From: Sympetrum striolatum
Lineage: Eukaryota > Arthropoda > Insecta > Odonata > Libellulidae
Reading direction: 5' to 3'
NCBI GenBank assembly: GCA_947579665.1
Contig: OX388348.1
Coordinates: 16,120,001 to 16,184,000, forward strand
Length of the DNA stretch: 64,000 nt
The notes below the pieces were generated by a model. That model saw only the letters and a list, made by a program, of their open reading frames with translations. It was not told where the DNA came from and did no database searches. This document shows positions 1 through 11,100 of this stretch, one piece after another. The first letter of the stretch is position 1. Each line of letters begins with the position of its first letter. The position numbers and the translations under genes are program-made.

Positions 1-1139
1 TAATTACCCTTATATTTTACCCTCAATTACGATCTTTAGCAGTCCTTTTCATATTAATATTCGACCCACGCATTCCACCTATCGACGTTTAAGTATTTTA
101 ATTAAAACCCCCTCTCTCTACCATCTATAGAGCCTCTTTGTATGTCATTCTATCAACACAAATGACTTAATGTCTTTTATTCTTATGTTCCTCCTGAAAT
201 AATTTTTGATATCTTTAGCTAGTAAAAAAACGGACCTTCAATATCACTCCTATAATTGCACTTAATTCTCCTAGTAATTCCTGGCGTTCAATCTCTGATA
301 TTTAGATAAGCAATTACAAAATAGCTATATACATCAAAATGACTTCCAAACAAACAAATTTCGCGAAAACTACTATTTTTTGACCGATCCAGAACGCTGT
401 TATGAACTTAAAATTTAAATAGATTGACGAACACGAAATAAAAGCCATCGTTCTCTTAACGATCGCGCATCCATTCCCTGTCATTCCGAGCCAATCCGGG
501 ATGTTCGAATCAAATAGATAACGGCTGAAGACGCGTACGGAGATATTAGTCACGTTGGTCATTCCTCTGAGCTTAGCCCATCAACCGATAATCCCGCGAT
601 TCGCCCATCCGATGTTACGATCAATATTTCGAAATTCGAATTCTTGCTTTCGTGAAATCCTCGGAGGCTTTGGGAAGAATGATTTCCTTTCTCCTCTCCG
701 CGCGGGCGATGAAGATATTCCGTTGATAAGAGATGGAAGAGGACCGCCTCATTTGTGAAGGGAATGTATACTTAAAAATCCGACGGAAGGTAAATTAGAA
801 GGTAGGGAGGGAAGGGAAAAAAGTGGCATCGAAAACCTGACGGGCCGAGGAATTAAAAGAGATTCCAGGAACCGAAGAAAGAGAAAAACGAGATGATAAA
901 AGTATGCGAGAGAAGATGGGATGATTAAAACACCCCTTTCTTTGAATTCGTATTTTTACAGGTTGGTGCCCATTTCTTCTGAGGAGAGGACAAACTTTCT
1001 GTCGAGATATTAAAGAAACGGAATTTTAGCAGCAATTAGATCCCCGTCTTAGTTTTAAACGGGTACCTTCTACAAATACACATATACCTTGCAAATCATC
1101 TCTTGGCAAATGGGCACATCCACGAAATACTCAATACCC

Positions 1140-1245
1140 CTTGTATTAATAATGTTAAAAGGACTTTATTAATTATTATTTTTTAAAAACCTGAGCTAAG
1201 AGCTTAGAAAATATTTCCACTGCAGGAAAACACCCTCATGAAATA
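1140..1245 (-). repeat. Fragment of dispersed retroelement 3' region (family B)
   Basis: On the minus strand this reads GGGTGTTTTCCTGCAG followed by a CTAAGCT...AGGTTTTT stretch. That matches the interior of the copy at 38620-38850 and, more loosely, the copies at 2366 and 17815. The terminal hairpin and tail of the family are not present here. Probably part of a retroposon 3' region; the family name is unknown to me. Confidence 0.45.
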
Positions 1246-2365
1246 CCTGCGAAACCTACCGATAGGAAACTAAATGAAGTGATAAAATCAGATTTAATGA
1301 AATGTAAAAGATACGAAGACAAAACCATAATATTGTAAAAATAAAAGAACATATAGTTATACATTTGCATATTGTTAAGTTAAAATAAACAGGTCTAAAC
1401 GACTAAAAAGACAGAAAGAAGAAAACAATAAATAAAATTATGAGCTGTAGAAGATAAAATACATTCATTAAGATAAATCATCGGATCAGGCAGGGACAAA
1501 AAAATTTTGAAGGTGAAAAGGGGTTGTAGCATAGAGACAAGACATATCTCACGTTGCTAACGGAAGAACTTAATTTTTGAAGAACTTTATAGTGGATCTT
1601 TTCCTCTAGTTATCCTAATGTATATACGTAGTTTGATACTCCTTGTATATAAAACAATATGAACACATGATATTGGATCTTTCAAAAACATACTATCTCT
1701 AAAATTATTTTCCTAGTTCAGCCCTTCAACCTCCTTTCTTCTGTTGACTCGCTTCCTACATTATGAAGCTTTTATGAGAAAGGGTCACCGGTTTGTTGTA
1801 ATTATTTTCATACAACGTATCGCTTTTTTCAGTATCTTTTCTAATTCTCCGATATAGCACTATTAGGAAGTCATGCATTATATAATGAATACCTTGGAGA
1901 AAATTTGCATTGGGGTAATTAGTTCCAGCAACCTTTCCTTATTAATAAATTCTCTAGGTGAAATTACCTAAGAGGAATGAGGTTGCAACTAGCATAAGGA
2001 AATAAAATTTTTGATGAGTTTTATGAAATCTCACAGTTTCTACATTAAATTATTTTATCAAATGGACATTTATATTTATGTTATCCACAAAATAACTACA
2101 CTTTATTTTCAATCAATTGAAGTTTAACTATTTAATATAATTCCTCCATTTTTTCTGTTTTTGATTTTTTATTACTTTTAGTAATTTCGTTTGAATGTAA
2201 ATTTTATGTATTTTGTGATATTAATTATTATCTCATTGTGTACTATTGCAATTTTTCTTCTATTTGATTTTATTATAATTTTCTATATTAATAAAATATA
2301 CTTCTGATTTTGTAATTTCTACGTTGTACATAGCTTTCTTTTACATCTTTTTGCTTGTACTATCA

Positions 2366-2590
2366 GTAGGTTTGCGCAGGTGATTCCCCCCCCCCCCTCT
2401 TCTTTGTGGGTGCTTCCCTGCTCTGAATCTTTTTCCTAAGCCTTATCTTTTTCTTTCATCCATTATTTCTAAAGTTTACATCTCTATCTCCGTTCATCTA
2501 CACAAAACTTATGTTTAAAATATCATCGATAAAGATTAGATGGAACTTTTCAGTCTCAATCTCGCCTTAATTAAGATCTTATTACCTTAT
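2366..2590 (+). repeat. Dispersed retroelement 3' end (family B)
   Basis: Begins with a GTAGGTTTGCGCAGG block also found near 38615. It runs through a C-run and CCTAAGCCTTATC, and ends with a TTAGATGGA..CAGTCTCAATCTCGCC block shared with 17815-18030, 37797-37875 and 38620-38850. Other copies carry a GAGACT/AGTCTC hairpin, AATAAA and a TTA-rich tail at this position. That looks like the 3' end of a non-LTR retrotransposon or a SINE. Here the hairpin is decayed, so the copy is probably old. Confidence 0.5.
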
Positions 2591-2832
2591 ATTTGTATGC
2601 TTTATATTGGTTCATACGTTGCTTACGTAATTTGAGCAAATAGTATTTTAATACAAAAATTTAAAAGCGAAATTAGAAATTCAAATTGATAAATAGGTTC
2701 ATCTGTGATAAGGATGATATCACGAACGCTATTGGAAAGGTAAAGATGGATAATCTACTTACGTCGAAGTAATTTTGAAAGAAACTACGTCATGTATGTG
2801 TGTTGAAAGACTTGAAATGGACTTGAATGGAT

Positions 2833-3050
2833 GTGGTGCAGTGGGTTAAACATCGCGGAGCTACTCTCACAAATAACTTGCGGCTCCCAAGTCGGTGCAA
2901 TTTGCTTGCGAGGGAGGAAAAATTCGAGCTTCATCAAGCACATTGTCGGTAAAATGGAGGAGAAAGTCGAAGTGAGTTCTCCTACCTGAAGTTAGCCGGG
3001 CCACGAAGTAAACGTCTAATGTGGGAAGGATCTCCTTCTCTTGACCTTGC
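2833..3050 (+). mobile_element. Degenerate tRNA-derived SINE-like fragment
   Basis: TGGTGCAGTGGGTTAAA near 2837 resembles a Pol III A box inside a tRNA-like head, followed by GCGGAGCTACTCTC. The expected B box region (about 2890-2910, reading CCAAGTCGGTGCAA) has lost the GGTTCRANNCC consensus. The moderately GC-rich body contrasts with its flanks. I infer an old SINE; without a second copy in the window this is weak. Confidence 0.3.
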
Positions 3051-4007
3051 TTCCTTAATTATTCCTAAACCATGAGGGAAAATGAAATAGATTAGGAGTC
3101 AGCATTCACTTAGACAATTTATCTACGTAATAAAAGACAAATTCGTATATTTATAATAATTTCGAGATAAAAAATGTTAAAATTTGCTTTTTTAAAAACT
3201 TATTTTAAATTAGTTGAAATAAAATACATTAATTCTATTGATGAATAAGTTGACAGATACTTAATCATCTCATCGACTAAAAAGCAAAGGAAAAAATAAA
3301 ATAGCACGTTCTCAATTATTCTTTAGAAATATATTTTGTTTTTATATTGTATTTTGGTAATGATAATATTTATTTATGTTAAATATATAAAATAATGTTG
3401 TGCGTTTTCACCCTTCAATCATATTAAATATTTATACTAAATATTGATTTTTCATTAAATCCATTATTTGTTTATTTAAACATTGAAATTTAATTTGTGA
3501 TTATAATGTGAAACCTGCATGGGAATGAATAGTACAAATGTATATCTGTGTCCGATATCTTAAATCCCAATATTTATATGCATTTTAATGTTTCCCTCGT
3601 TCTATCTTTAACATCGTTAATCTGAGCACCCCCCTGATGTCATTCTACTTTTTAACTCAGCTAGAGATTAATCTTCTTAAATTTGATTTAATTCATTTTT
3701 ATAGTTAATAACTTAGAATAAATAAGCTTGAAATTGTAGAAAAATCTGATATAAAGAAGATAAGGTCATGCGATGAAACCATATACCTAAGTTAGTACAG
3801 AAATAAAGAATAATAGCCGAAATTGACAAAATACACACACAATGGTTAAATTTAACCTTATTACCTCAAATGGTGCGCTACCAATCTTTGAAATATTGAA
3901 TAAATTTAAAAACGAAGATATATGTATCACCAACAGAGATCAAACGTGGTTTTCCAAAATGAATCTTTTACGTAAATGAACCTATGTAACAGTAACTACT
4001 ACAAACC

Positions 4008-5691
4008 AAGGAACAGTATGGTCTTATTTAATTTTTTTTCTTAAACCAAGTCTTAATATATATCTTCTATCTAAGCAAGAACTTCCTATCATTTCAATAA
4101 GTGCATCAAAAAATAATGAAAAACTAACCCCATGTATTTTAAATGGACCATATATTTACCGCTCAGCATCGAACCCGAGTCTTTCTGGTCATACTTCATA
4201 TGCAACACAATAGAAGATCATCAGCTCTAACAATGTATGAAAATTCAAGCAGAAATATTGGCTGCAACTGCCTCAAACGACGTCCTACTTTTCCCTTATA
4301 TTCCTTATGAGAGAAATGTTAATGTGCTCTGGCATCGAACCCAGAAATAGTACGGTGTTATCAAAATTGTTTCTTAAACCAATTCTTACCAAATCTTCTA
4401 GCCAAGCAAGAACTTCCTATCATTTCGATAATTGCATAAAAAAATAATGAAAAACTTCCTCAATGTATTTTAAAGGGCGGATTTTTGCATCGTCCTAGCA
4501 TCGAACCCAGGATATTTTCCGTAAAAGTCATTACTATTTTCGATAGATCCTGGGCATATATATAGGCTCCTAGAGTTTTAATTCTCTACCTATCCGGTAA
4601 GTGCTTTTTTTTAATTCCGGAAAATCAAAGCAATGCATTTAAAAGGTTAAAATCGGGACTTTGGGGCACTCTGGAATCGAAACCATGACACTGAGATTCA
4701 AAATCGCAATTTTTCTGGGGGTTACAAGCTATGGCCAATACGTTCTAAAAATTTCAAGTCAATGACTCTTGTGGTTTAGCCTGTGAATTAGTATCCTATC
4801 TGGGTATATACATGAATGAATCCGGAGAAGCATCTATCTATTATATATAGATGCTTCTCCGGATTCATTCATATATATACCTATATAGATAGATAGGATA
4901 CAAATTCACAGCCTAAACTACAAGCGTCATTGATCTGAAATTTTTATGACATATTGGCCATAACGTGAAACCCCCAGGAAAAAAGAGACTTTGATCCTCA
5001 GTGTCATAGGTTCGATTCCAGAGGGCCCCAAAGTCCCGATTTTTCCCGTTTGAATGCATTGCCGTGATTTTCGGGAATTAAAAAAAAATACTTTCCGGAT
5101 AGGTAGAGAAGTAAAACTCAAGGTGCCTATATTTATGGTCTTGGACTTTCGAAAACATCAATGACTTTTACAAAAGTTATCCTGGGTTCGATGCTAGGAC
5201 GATGCAAAGATCTGCCCTTTAAAATACATGGGAGCCGTTTTTCATTATTTTTTTAGATGCACTTATCGAAATGATAGGATGTTCGTGCTTGGCTGGAAGA
5301 TGTATGGTACGAATAAGTTTTAGAAAAAAATTTTCATAAGACCGTACTGTTCCTGGGTTCGAAGCCAGAGCACAATAACGTTTCTCTCATAAGGAATATA
5401 AAGGAAAAGTAGGACGTCATTTGAGGCAGTTGTAACCAATATTTCTGCTTGAATTTGCATACGCGGTTAGAGATGGTGTTTTTCTTTTGTGCTGCATAGA
5501 AAGTATTGCCTGAAAGACCCGGGTTCGATGCCGGGCGGTAAAAATATCACCCATATATAATACTATGGGGTATCTTTTCATAATTTTTTTATGCATTTAT
5601 CGATATGTAAGGGAGCTAGCTCTTGCTTAGATGGAAGATGTATATTAACACTTTGTTTAAGAAAAAAAATAGATAAGACCATGCTGTTCCT
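4008..5691. repeat. Large imperfect palindrome of the T-arm-motif repeat
   Basis: Two arms of about 830 bp are inverted copies of each other around 4838-4846. The centre is perfect for 26 bp (4812-4837 against 4847-4872) with a 9-nt loop. Outward, matching pairs include AGCCTGTGAATT / AATTCACAGCCT, TGGCCAATACGTT / AACGTG..TGGCCA, the CCCCAAAGTCCCGAT block and the GTACTGT/ACAGTA boundary at the outer ends. The left arm carries motifs 1-4 of the six-motif module in reverse, at 4673, 4497, 4331 and 4165, and a worn fifth near 4003. The outer arms are clearly diverged while the centre is perfect. Confidence 0.8.
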
Positions 5692-6007
5692 GGGTTCGAT
5701 GCCAGAGCACATTATAATTTCTCAAATAAGGAGTGTATGTGAATAGTAGGACGTCGTTTGAGGTAGTTGCACCTAATAGTTTTGCTTGAATTTTCACACA
5801 TAGTTTGATATGGTAATTTTCTATTTTGCTGCATAGTAAGTACACCAGGAAGACCGGGGTTCGCTGCCAGGTGATTAAATTGCAGCGAATTCTACGAATA
5901 TTTTGAATTTTTTTTTCTTTTGATGTCCGTCCCGATATGATGCCGATATGAAATTAGTGTTGTCGATCTGCTTGCAGTATGCAAGCTACATTTTACTCGT
6001 ATATTAT
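4847..6007 (+). repeat. Six-unit T-arm-motif module, copy 1
   Basis: First forward copy of a module of about 1.16 kb. It starts with AGATGCTTCTCCGG and ends with a block of about 105 bp (GTCCCGATATGATGCC..., from about 5912). Six GGTTCGAYNCC-like motifs start at 5009, 5185, 5356, 5522, 5693 and 5858, a spacing of 165-176 bp. Shared unit text includes TTTAAAATACAT, a T-rich run, CACTTATCGAAATGATAGGA and an AAGAT(A/G)TAT segment. The offsets of the motifs from the module start (162, 338, 509, 675, 846, 1011) recur in copy 2, so this is a higher-order repeat. I recognise no encoded protein. Confidence 0.75.
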
Positions 6008-6998
6008 AATAGATATATAGACGTTTCTCCGGATATACCTATATATATATATATAGGGGATCAAAATTCTAACCATGTTCCACAAGAGCCAACGACTTGA
6101 AATTTTTACGACATATTGGCCATAACGTGTAACCTCCAGGAAAAAGCCGACATTGAACCTCGGTGTCATGGGTTCGATTCCAGAAGGCCCCAAAGTCCCG
6201 ATTTTCTCCATAAGGATACATGGTGAAGATTTTCGAAAATTTTTTTGAAGCACTTCCCGGAAAGGTAGAGAGTTGAAATTCGAAGGATCGCTAGATGCCG
6301 TGGATATCTAACGAAAATCAAAAAGACATCTTCGAATATTGTCCATGGTTCGATGCTAGGTTGGGGCAAAAATCGGCCGTTTAAAATACATTGCGGCGAT
6401 TTTTAAGATTTTATTTGGACCATTTGCCGATGGCATGGAAACTTGAAATTCGGCATGAGGTTAGATATCATGAATATATTTCATAATCAAATTTGGCATG
6501 TTCGCTGATGGTCCTTGGTTCGATCCCAGAGGAGCATTTGCACTTCTCAATGCATTTCTTACGGAGATAACGGAAACAAAATTTAGGTACTTCCCGACAT
6601 GCTATCGACTTCAAACTTGGCATGACACAAGAGCAAATTTATACAAATCAAACTGTGCATTCACAGCTTACAATATGTCCTGGGTTCGACACCAGGTGTC
6701 TCTGCAATCAGAAGTTGATCCGATTTTTAGGAATTATTTTAAAACCTTTCCCAATAATATAGAAACTTGAAATTCGGCATATAGATAGAGATCATAAGTA
6801 ACTTTCAGAAACATCTTTTAGATTTCCAAGATCGTCCTTGGTTCGAGTCCCGAGAGCCATTTACATTCGTAAAAATTAGAACGTCTTTTGAGGCAGTTGT
6901 AGCCATTATTTCTGCTTGAATTTTCACCCATAGTTACAGATGGTGATCTTCTATTGTGTTTCATAGTAGGTTTACCAGTAAGACCCGGGTTCGATGCC
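5009..6998 (+). repeat. Periodic tRNA T-arm/B-box-like hairpins
   Basis: Twelve occurrences of GGTTCGANNCC or near variants start at 5009, 5185, 5356, 5522, 5693, 5858, 6171, 6347, 6517, 6683, 6840 and 6988. Most are flanked by a short complementary stem, as in a tRNA T-arm: CCTGG..CCAGG at 6683, CCCGG..CCGGG at 5522, CTTGG..CCGAG at 6840. No A box, anticodon arm or acceptor stem is recognisable in the units, so these are not tRNAs. The motif is the Pol III B box consensus and the usual SINE signature; whether anything binds or transcribes it here is unknown. Confidence 0.65.
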
Positions 6999-7047
6999 AG
7001 ACGATGAAATTTCAGCGAATTTTAAGAAAAAATTAAATCCTTTTTTT

Positions 7048-7177
7048 TACTTTCTCCATATACGAAGTATAGAGAAAGTATTGTTTTCATGAAAAAAATC
7101 GACTTCGAGATTTCAACGGAAATACATGTTTTGGGGTCCCTAGAACACGTTTTGACCATTTTCGGAATGATGTCTGT

Positions 7178-7221
<44 letters not shown>

Positions 7222-8078
7222 TAGTGGGCGCTCTAACGTAAAACGTATTGGTCGTATCAATACCAAACTTCATATATAGTACTGTCGTGTGTGCTGTCAG
7301 AGTTGATTAGTTTTTGGAGTAAATCGGTTAACCGGAAGTCGAGCTATATTCATCAAAGCTTATTTCCGGTTTTCAAAATATCTCCATAAATATGATATAT
7401 AGGTAAATTGTATACCATATAAAAGTTTTAGAAAATATAATTTACTATAACTTTTGTATTTAACATATTTTTGTATCAGTGGTTGATTAGGAGTTATTCG
7501 TGAAATACTGATAAACCGGAAGTAGCTGATTATGTACTTTGTGGGCGCTCTATCATGAAAACTATTCGTTGGATCAACACCAAATTTTACAAATAGTATT
7601 TTGGTTGATGTCGTTAGAGTTGATTAGTTTTTGAAGTAAATCGGTTAACCGGAAGTCGAGCTTCAGTCATCAATGCTCATTTCCGGTATTCAAAATATCT
7701 CCATAAATATCATATTTAGGTATATACTAGTAATTACAAACGTTTTAGAAAATAAAATTTACTATAACTTTTGTTCAAAACATATTTTTGTATAACTGAT
7801 TTTTTAGGATTTATTCATGAAATACTGATAAACCGGAAGTTCCTGATTATGCACTCTGTGAGCGCTCTGGGCGCTTTGGGCGAAAGGCCAATTTCATCGT
7901 TTTTCTTCGAACATGTCCCAAAAAACATTACATATAATGTTCGTGACGGAAAAGATAATAATATATAAATTAATCACTCATCTTCCAAGTTTAGATAGAA
8001 TAAAGAGTTCGAAAATACTTTCGTAGGTAAATATTTACATCTTATATATGGAGAAAGTCATGTGCTGGCCACATCAGA
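7048..8078 (-). mobile_element. Hairpin-ended Helentron-like element, subfamily A copy 1
   Basis: Read on the minus strand, the element starts TCTGATGTGGCCAGCACATG, where ATGTG and CACAT pair. Just inside lies ACTTTCTCCATATA, an inverted match to the end of the element. The element ends with the hairpin TACTTTCTC-TATAC..GTATA..GAGAAAGTA. It contains a (CA)n tract (7175-7220 on the + strand as TG) and two 317-bp tandem units marked by GTGGGCGCTCT at 7224, 7541 and 7858. There is no coding capacity. A terminal hairpin, subterminal inverted repeats, internal tandem repeats and insertion in a T-run fit non-autonomous Helentron (HINE) elements. That family call is my inference; another DNA element is possible. 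Confidence 0.65.
7175..7220. repeat. (TG)n microsatellite inside hairpin-ended element
   Basis: About 20 TG dinucleotides, with one TA interruption near the left end. It occupies the same internal position as the (CA)n tract that hosts the LINE at 22583-29088, so it represents the unoccupied state of that target. Confidence 0.9.
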
Positions 8079-8192
8079 TTTTTTCTTTTGAGGACCGTCC
8101 CGATATAATGCCGATATGAAATTAGTGTTGTCGATCTGCTTGCAGTATGCAAGCAACATTTTACTCGTATATAATAGAAGATATAACCTGAC

Positions 8193-11100
8193 TACAGCAA
8201 TACTAATACAGTCTTTCATTTCGTAATGAACTCTAAATGCTAAATTTCGGAAATATTGAAAACAGTCAAATAAAAACATACTTTATTCTTCATACACCGC
8301 TGTGCTAGGTGGTTTTAAGCATAAACTCAACAGGATGAGGACGAAAATAAAATCTGATATGCATAATCCTTGATATCAAGTTGTTCCGAGAAAGTTATTC
8401 TGGGTGGAATTTGTTTGGCATGTCAATGATTTTACGCATGAGCTATTTACGTCGTCAAGAGAGATTAGCATTAATTTCCTGGTTTATGACAACTTTTTGC
8501 CTCCAATTTTAAACGGGGCACGTATTTGAAAAAGCGCGTAAAATTTAAAATCTGCACTACCGCCGGAGCTTTCATCCTCCAGGATTAATACCATTATATT
8601 TTTCGCAAGCAACAGAGTTCAATTTAAAGAAGCAGAATCGGTTTTTATTTCCTAATCTCCTTATCGCAAACATCTGGAAGCAGGTGTTGCATCCCAGATG
8701 TTAATTGGCTAAAACGCGACCATTAGGGCGTATCTTACAAAACAAAAGCAGGTTAATGCGAGTCATCCATCCAGGAGCAGATGCGAGATTTATACGCACC
8801 CAAGGTCATCGGTAATGGCCTCTTTGCATTTAGGGCCGGATAAAAGTCCGCCTGCATATTCATTAAAAATTTTTGTAAGCGCTTCGGATTTTCATGTCAG
8901 CTTAATTCGTCTGTTCGGCTCGATAAAACGATCGTTTCCAGTTTTCTGCGATGTCTCCCTCGTTTCGAAAATACGGCTGCTTCGTTAGCGTATTTAAAGT
9001 GCGCCGTACCTAAAAGAATGGTGTCACGAAAGTGTTCATTTTGCCGGGTGAGCAATGATTGTAAGGCCGAATCGTATGTTCGGGTACCGCGAACGTTCGC
9101 GGCACCTGCGCGAGAGAAAAATTATAGTTTGGGAAGGTCTACCTTTTGAAATGACTGCCCATCGGGGATTTCGGTTGCTATTAAATAATATACCTTTGCT
9201 ATTCCCGTCTCTGCTTCCCCTCGACTCGTTTCAGAATCCCTTTCCCACTGCACGCATTAGAGTGCCACAGGTTTTTGCATGACCTTTATGTATCCTGGTG
9301 CAAAAGTAGGCTAACCGTGCATTCCCTGTGAAGAAACTGTTTCTGAACCTACCCTAAAGTCATTAAATTTAAATCCCCTCTAAGACTCGAATTCTAAAAT
9401 TCAAATTTCATATTCATAAATATTGACCTTCAGACTTTCAAATTGTGGATTATAAATTTCATTACAATGAAGATTTTTTTATTCTTAGAAAGAGGCAAAA
9501 CTTAACAATAAAACTTCTCAGAAAGGAAAGACGCATACTCTTCAATTTGGATCCTGGGTGATACTGAACGAATCTTTGGAGTGACAAGTATTATTTACGG
9601 GAAGGTTCGTACTAAGGGCAAAACAGAAGCATTATTTCTAATTTCATCCAGCTCAAGATAAATATCCACGAACGGAATAACGGAAAAATTTCCAAATGAT
9701 ACTTTTTAAGAAGTAACGTAAACACTAAATTCTTGTGAAGCACTTTTTCGGGTGAAAAATGTTTTGAATGAGTGAAGAATAGCTTTTCCAGTTTTTACTA
9801 TGTACATTCAGTTTTGGCTAAGATGCAATAATCATCGAAACCGTTTGCCTTATTGAAATATCCGAAACTACAAAGTTATTATTCACTTATTGAACAAATC
9901 TTTCCACAAAGTATAGCTTATGTATGACGAAAACATCCTTTCCCGACTTAAAAAGTAAGGTCGGCTTTTCAAATGAAAAACCCGAACGTGAGGTCTGCCT
10001 TCAGAATACCAGCAAATCACTACTTTTTCTTGCACTCATGTCTTAAAGATGATGTTTAAAAGAAAAGTGTAATCGTGAGAAAATTAATCGAAAAAAGTAG
10101 CGTCAGCTGGGAATTGGGGTTATTTACTCATCAGTATATGAGTAGAAGAAAGCTCAACTTGTTTCCGATCTAACAAGAAACATCAACATAAAAAGGAAAA
10201 CAACAGGGTTTCAAATTTTGAAAATATATCTATTTTTTATCACAAAAGAAGTTAAAATCAAAAATTTCCGGTGCAAATGTTTCATACTAAAAATATTTTT
10301 CCTAACCTTTACTATTATATGATGAATTTCAGCATTTCAGCAACCCAAATATAATGATGGAAATGTAAATAAGTTTAAAGAAACTTCAATGTCAATCTAA
10401 TTAGCAATAATTAATTATGGATATAAATTCCGTAGATTTAAGTAAACAAAATGCAAAAAAAAGAAAAAAAAAAGTGGGACATTTTTCAACAAGGAAAGTA
10501 CTCGGCAGCAAAACTGAAATTCCGGATTTATATGGAAATGGATCAAATTAGATAATTAAAAACGTTGCATTTTTGGCGTAAACTTAGTACTGTATCCAAT
10601 AGTAGCATTTTTCACATTTTTGAAAATTTGAATTTTCAAAACACTACTAGGTTAGCTTATCGTTTCCAAAAAGTTCAATTTTGTTAAATTACGAAACTAT
10701 TTCCAAAGAAGCTTATTAAAATTTAAAACAATATCTATGCGTGTCCTAGAGTTAATTCTGTTTGTATAAACATGCAAAATGCTACAAAGCTGGAAAACAT
10801 AAAATAACTATGTTCGGTGACCTGCAGAACGTCTACATATTTATTTTCCGAGTGCAACCTAAATAACTTCGTGTAATTCAAAAATGTATTAATTCACTAG
10901 GATTTCTAGTAACGATGTATGCTAATCCGTGATTTTTGTCGAGAAAAATTTTCAAACCGAGTTGTTAAAAAGGTGTCGAAAAATTAAAACAGGCATTTTT
11001 ACCTCATATAAATACTTGTGGAACTTTTTCGGGGTATTAAAAAAGGGTTTTTCCGGGATTTTTCTGGAATCCAGCGGCGTATAAATGATGCAGCGAATCG

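Larger units (their letters stand above)
1..4007. other. Intergenic DNA, no gene seen
   Basis: AT-rich non-coding DNA with no convincing exon, splice-bounded frame or RNA gene. It holds two fragments of a dispersed retroelement 3' end (1140-1245 and 2366-2590) and a degenerate SINE-like piece (2833-3050), listed separately. A run of 12 C lies at 2386-2397. The short open frames at 314-562 and 555-758 resemble nothing I recognise. Confidence 0.6.
6008..8192 (+). repeat. Six-unit T-arm-motif module, copy 2, interrupted
   Basis: Second forward copy. It begins with AGACGTTTCTCCGG at about 6013 and has motifs at 6171, 6347, 6517, 6683, 6840 and 6988. The first four offsets match copy 1 within one base. 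The closing block reappears at 8089-8192 (GACCGTCCCGATATAATGCC...), separated from the rest by a hairpin-ended element at 7048-8078. Removing that insert leaves a module of about 1.15 kb, like copy 1. Units in this copy differ more from each other than those in copy 1. Confidence 0.75.

Noticed and set aside
5009..6998. CRISPR-like array (regular repeats with diverged spacers)
   Set aside because: Spacing of about 170 bp, related sequence between motifs, and animal genomic context. This is a higher-order tandem repeat.
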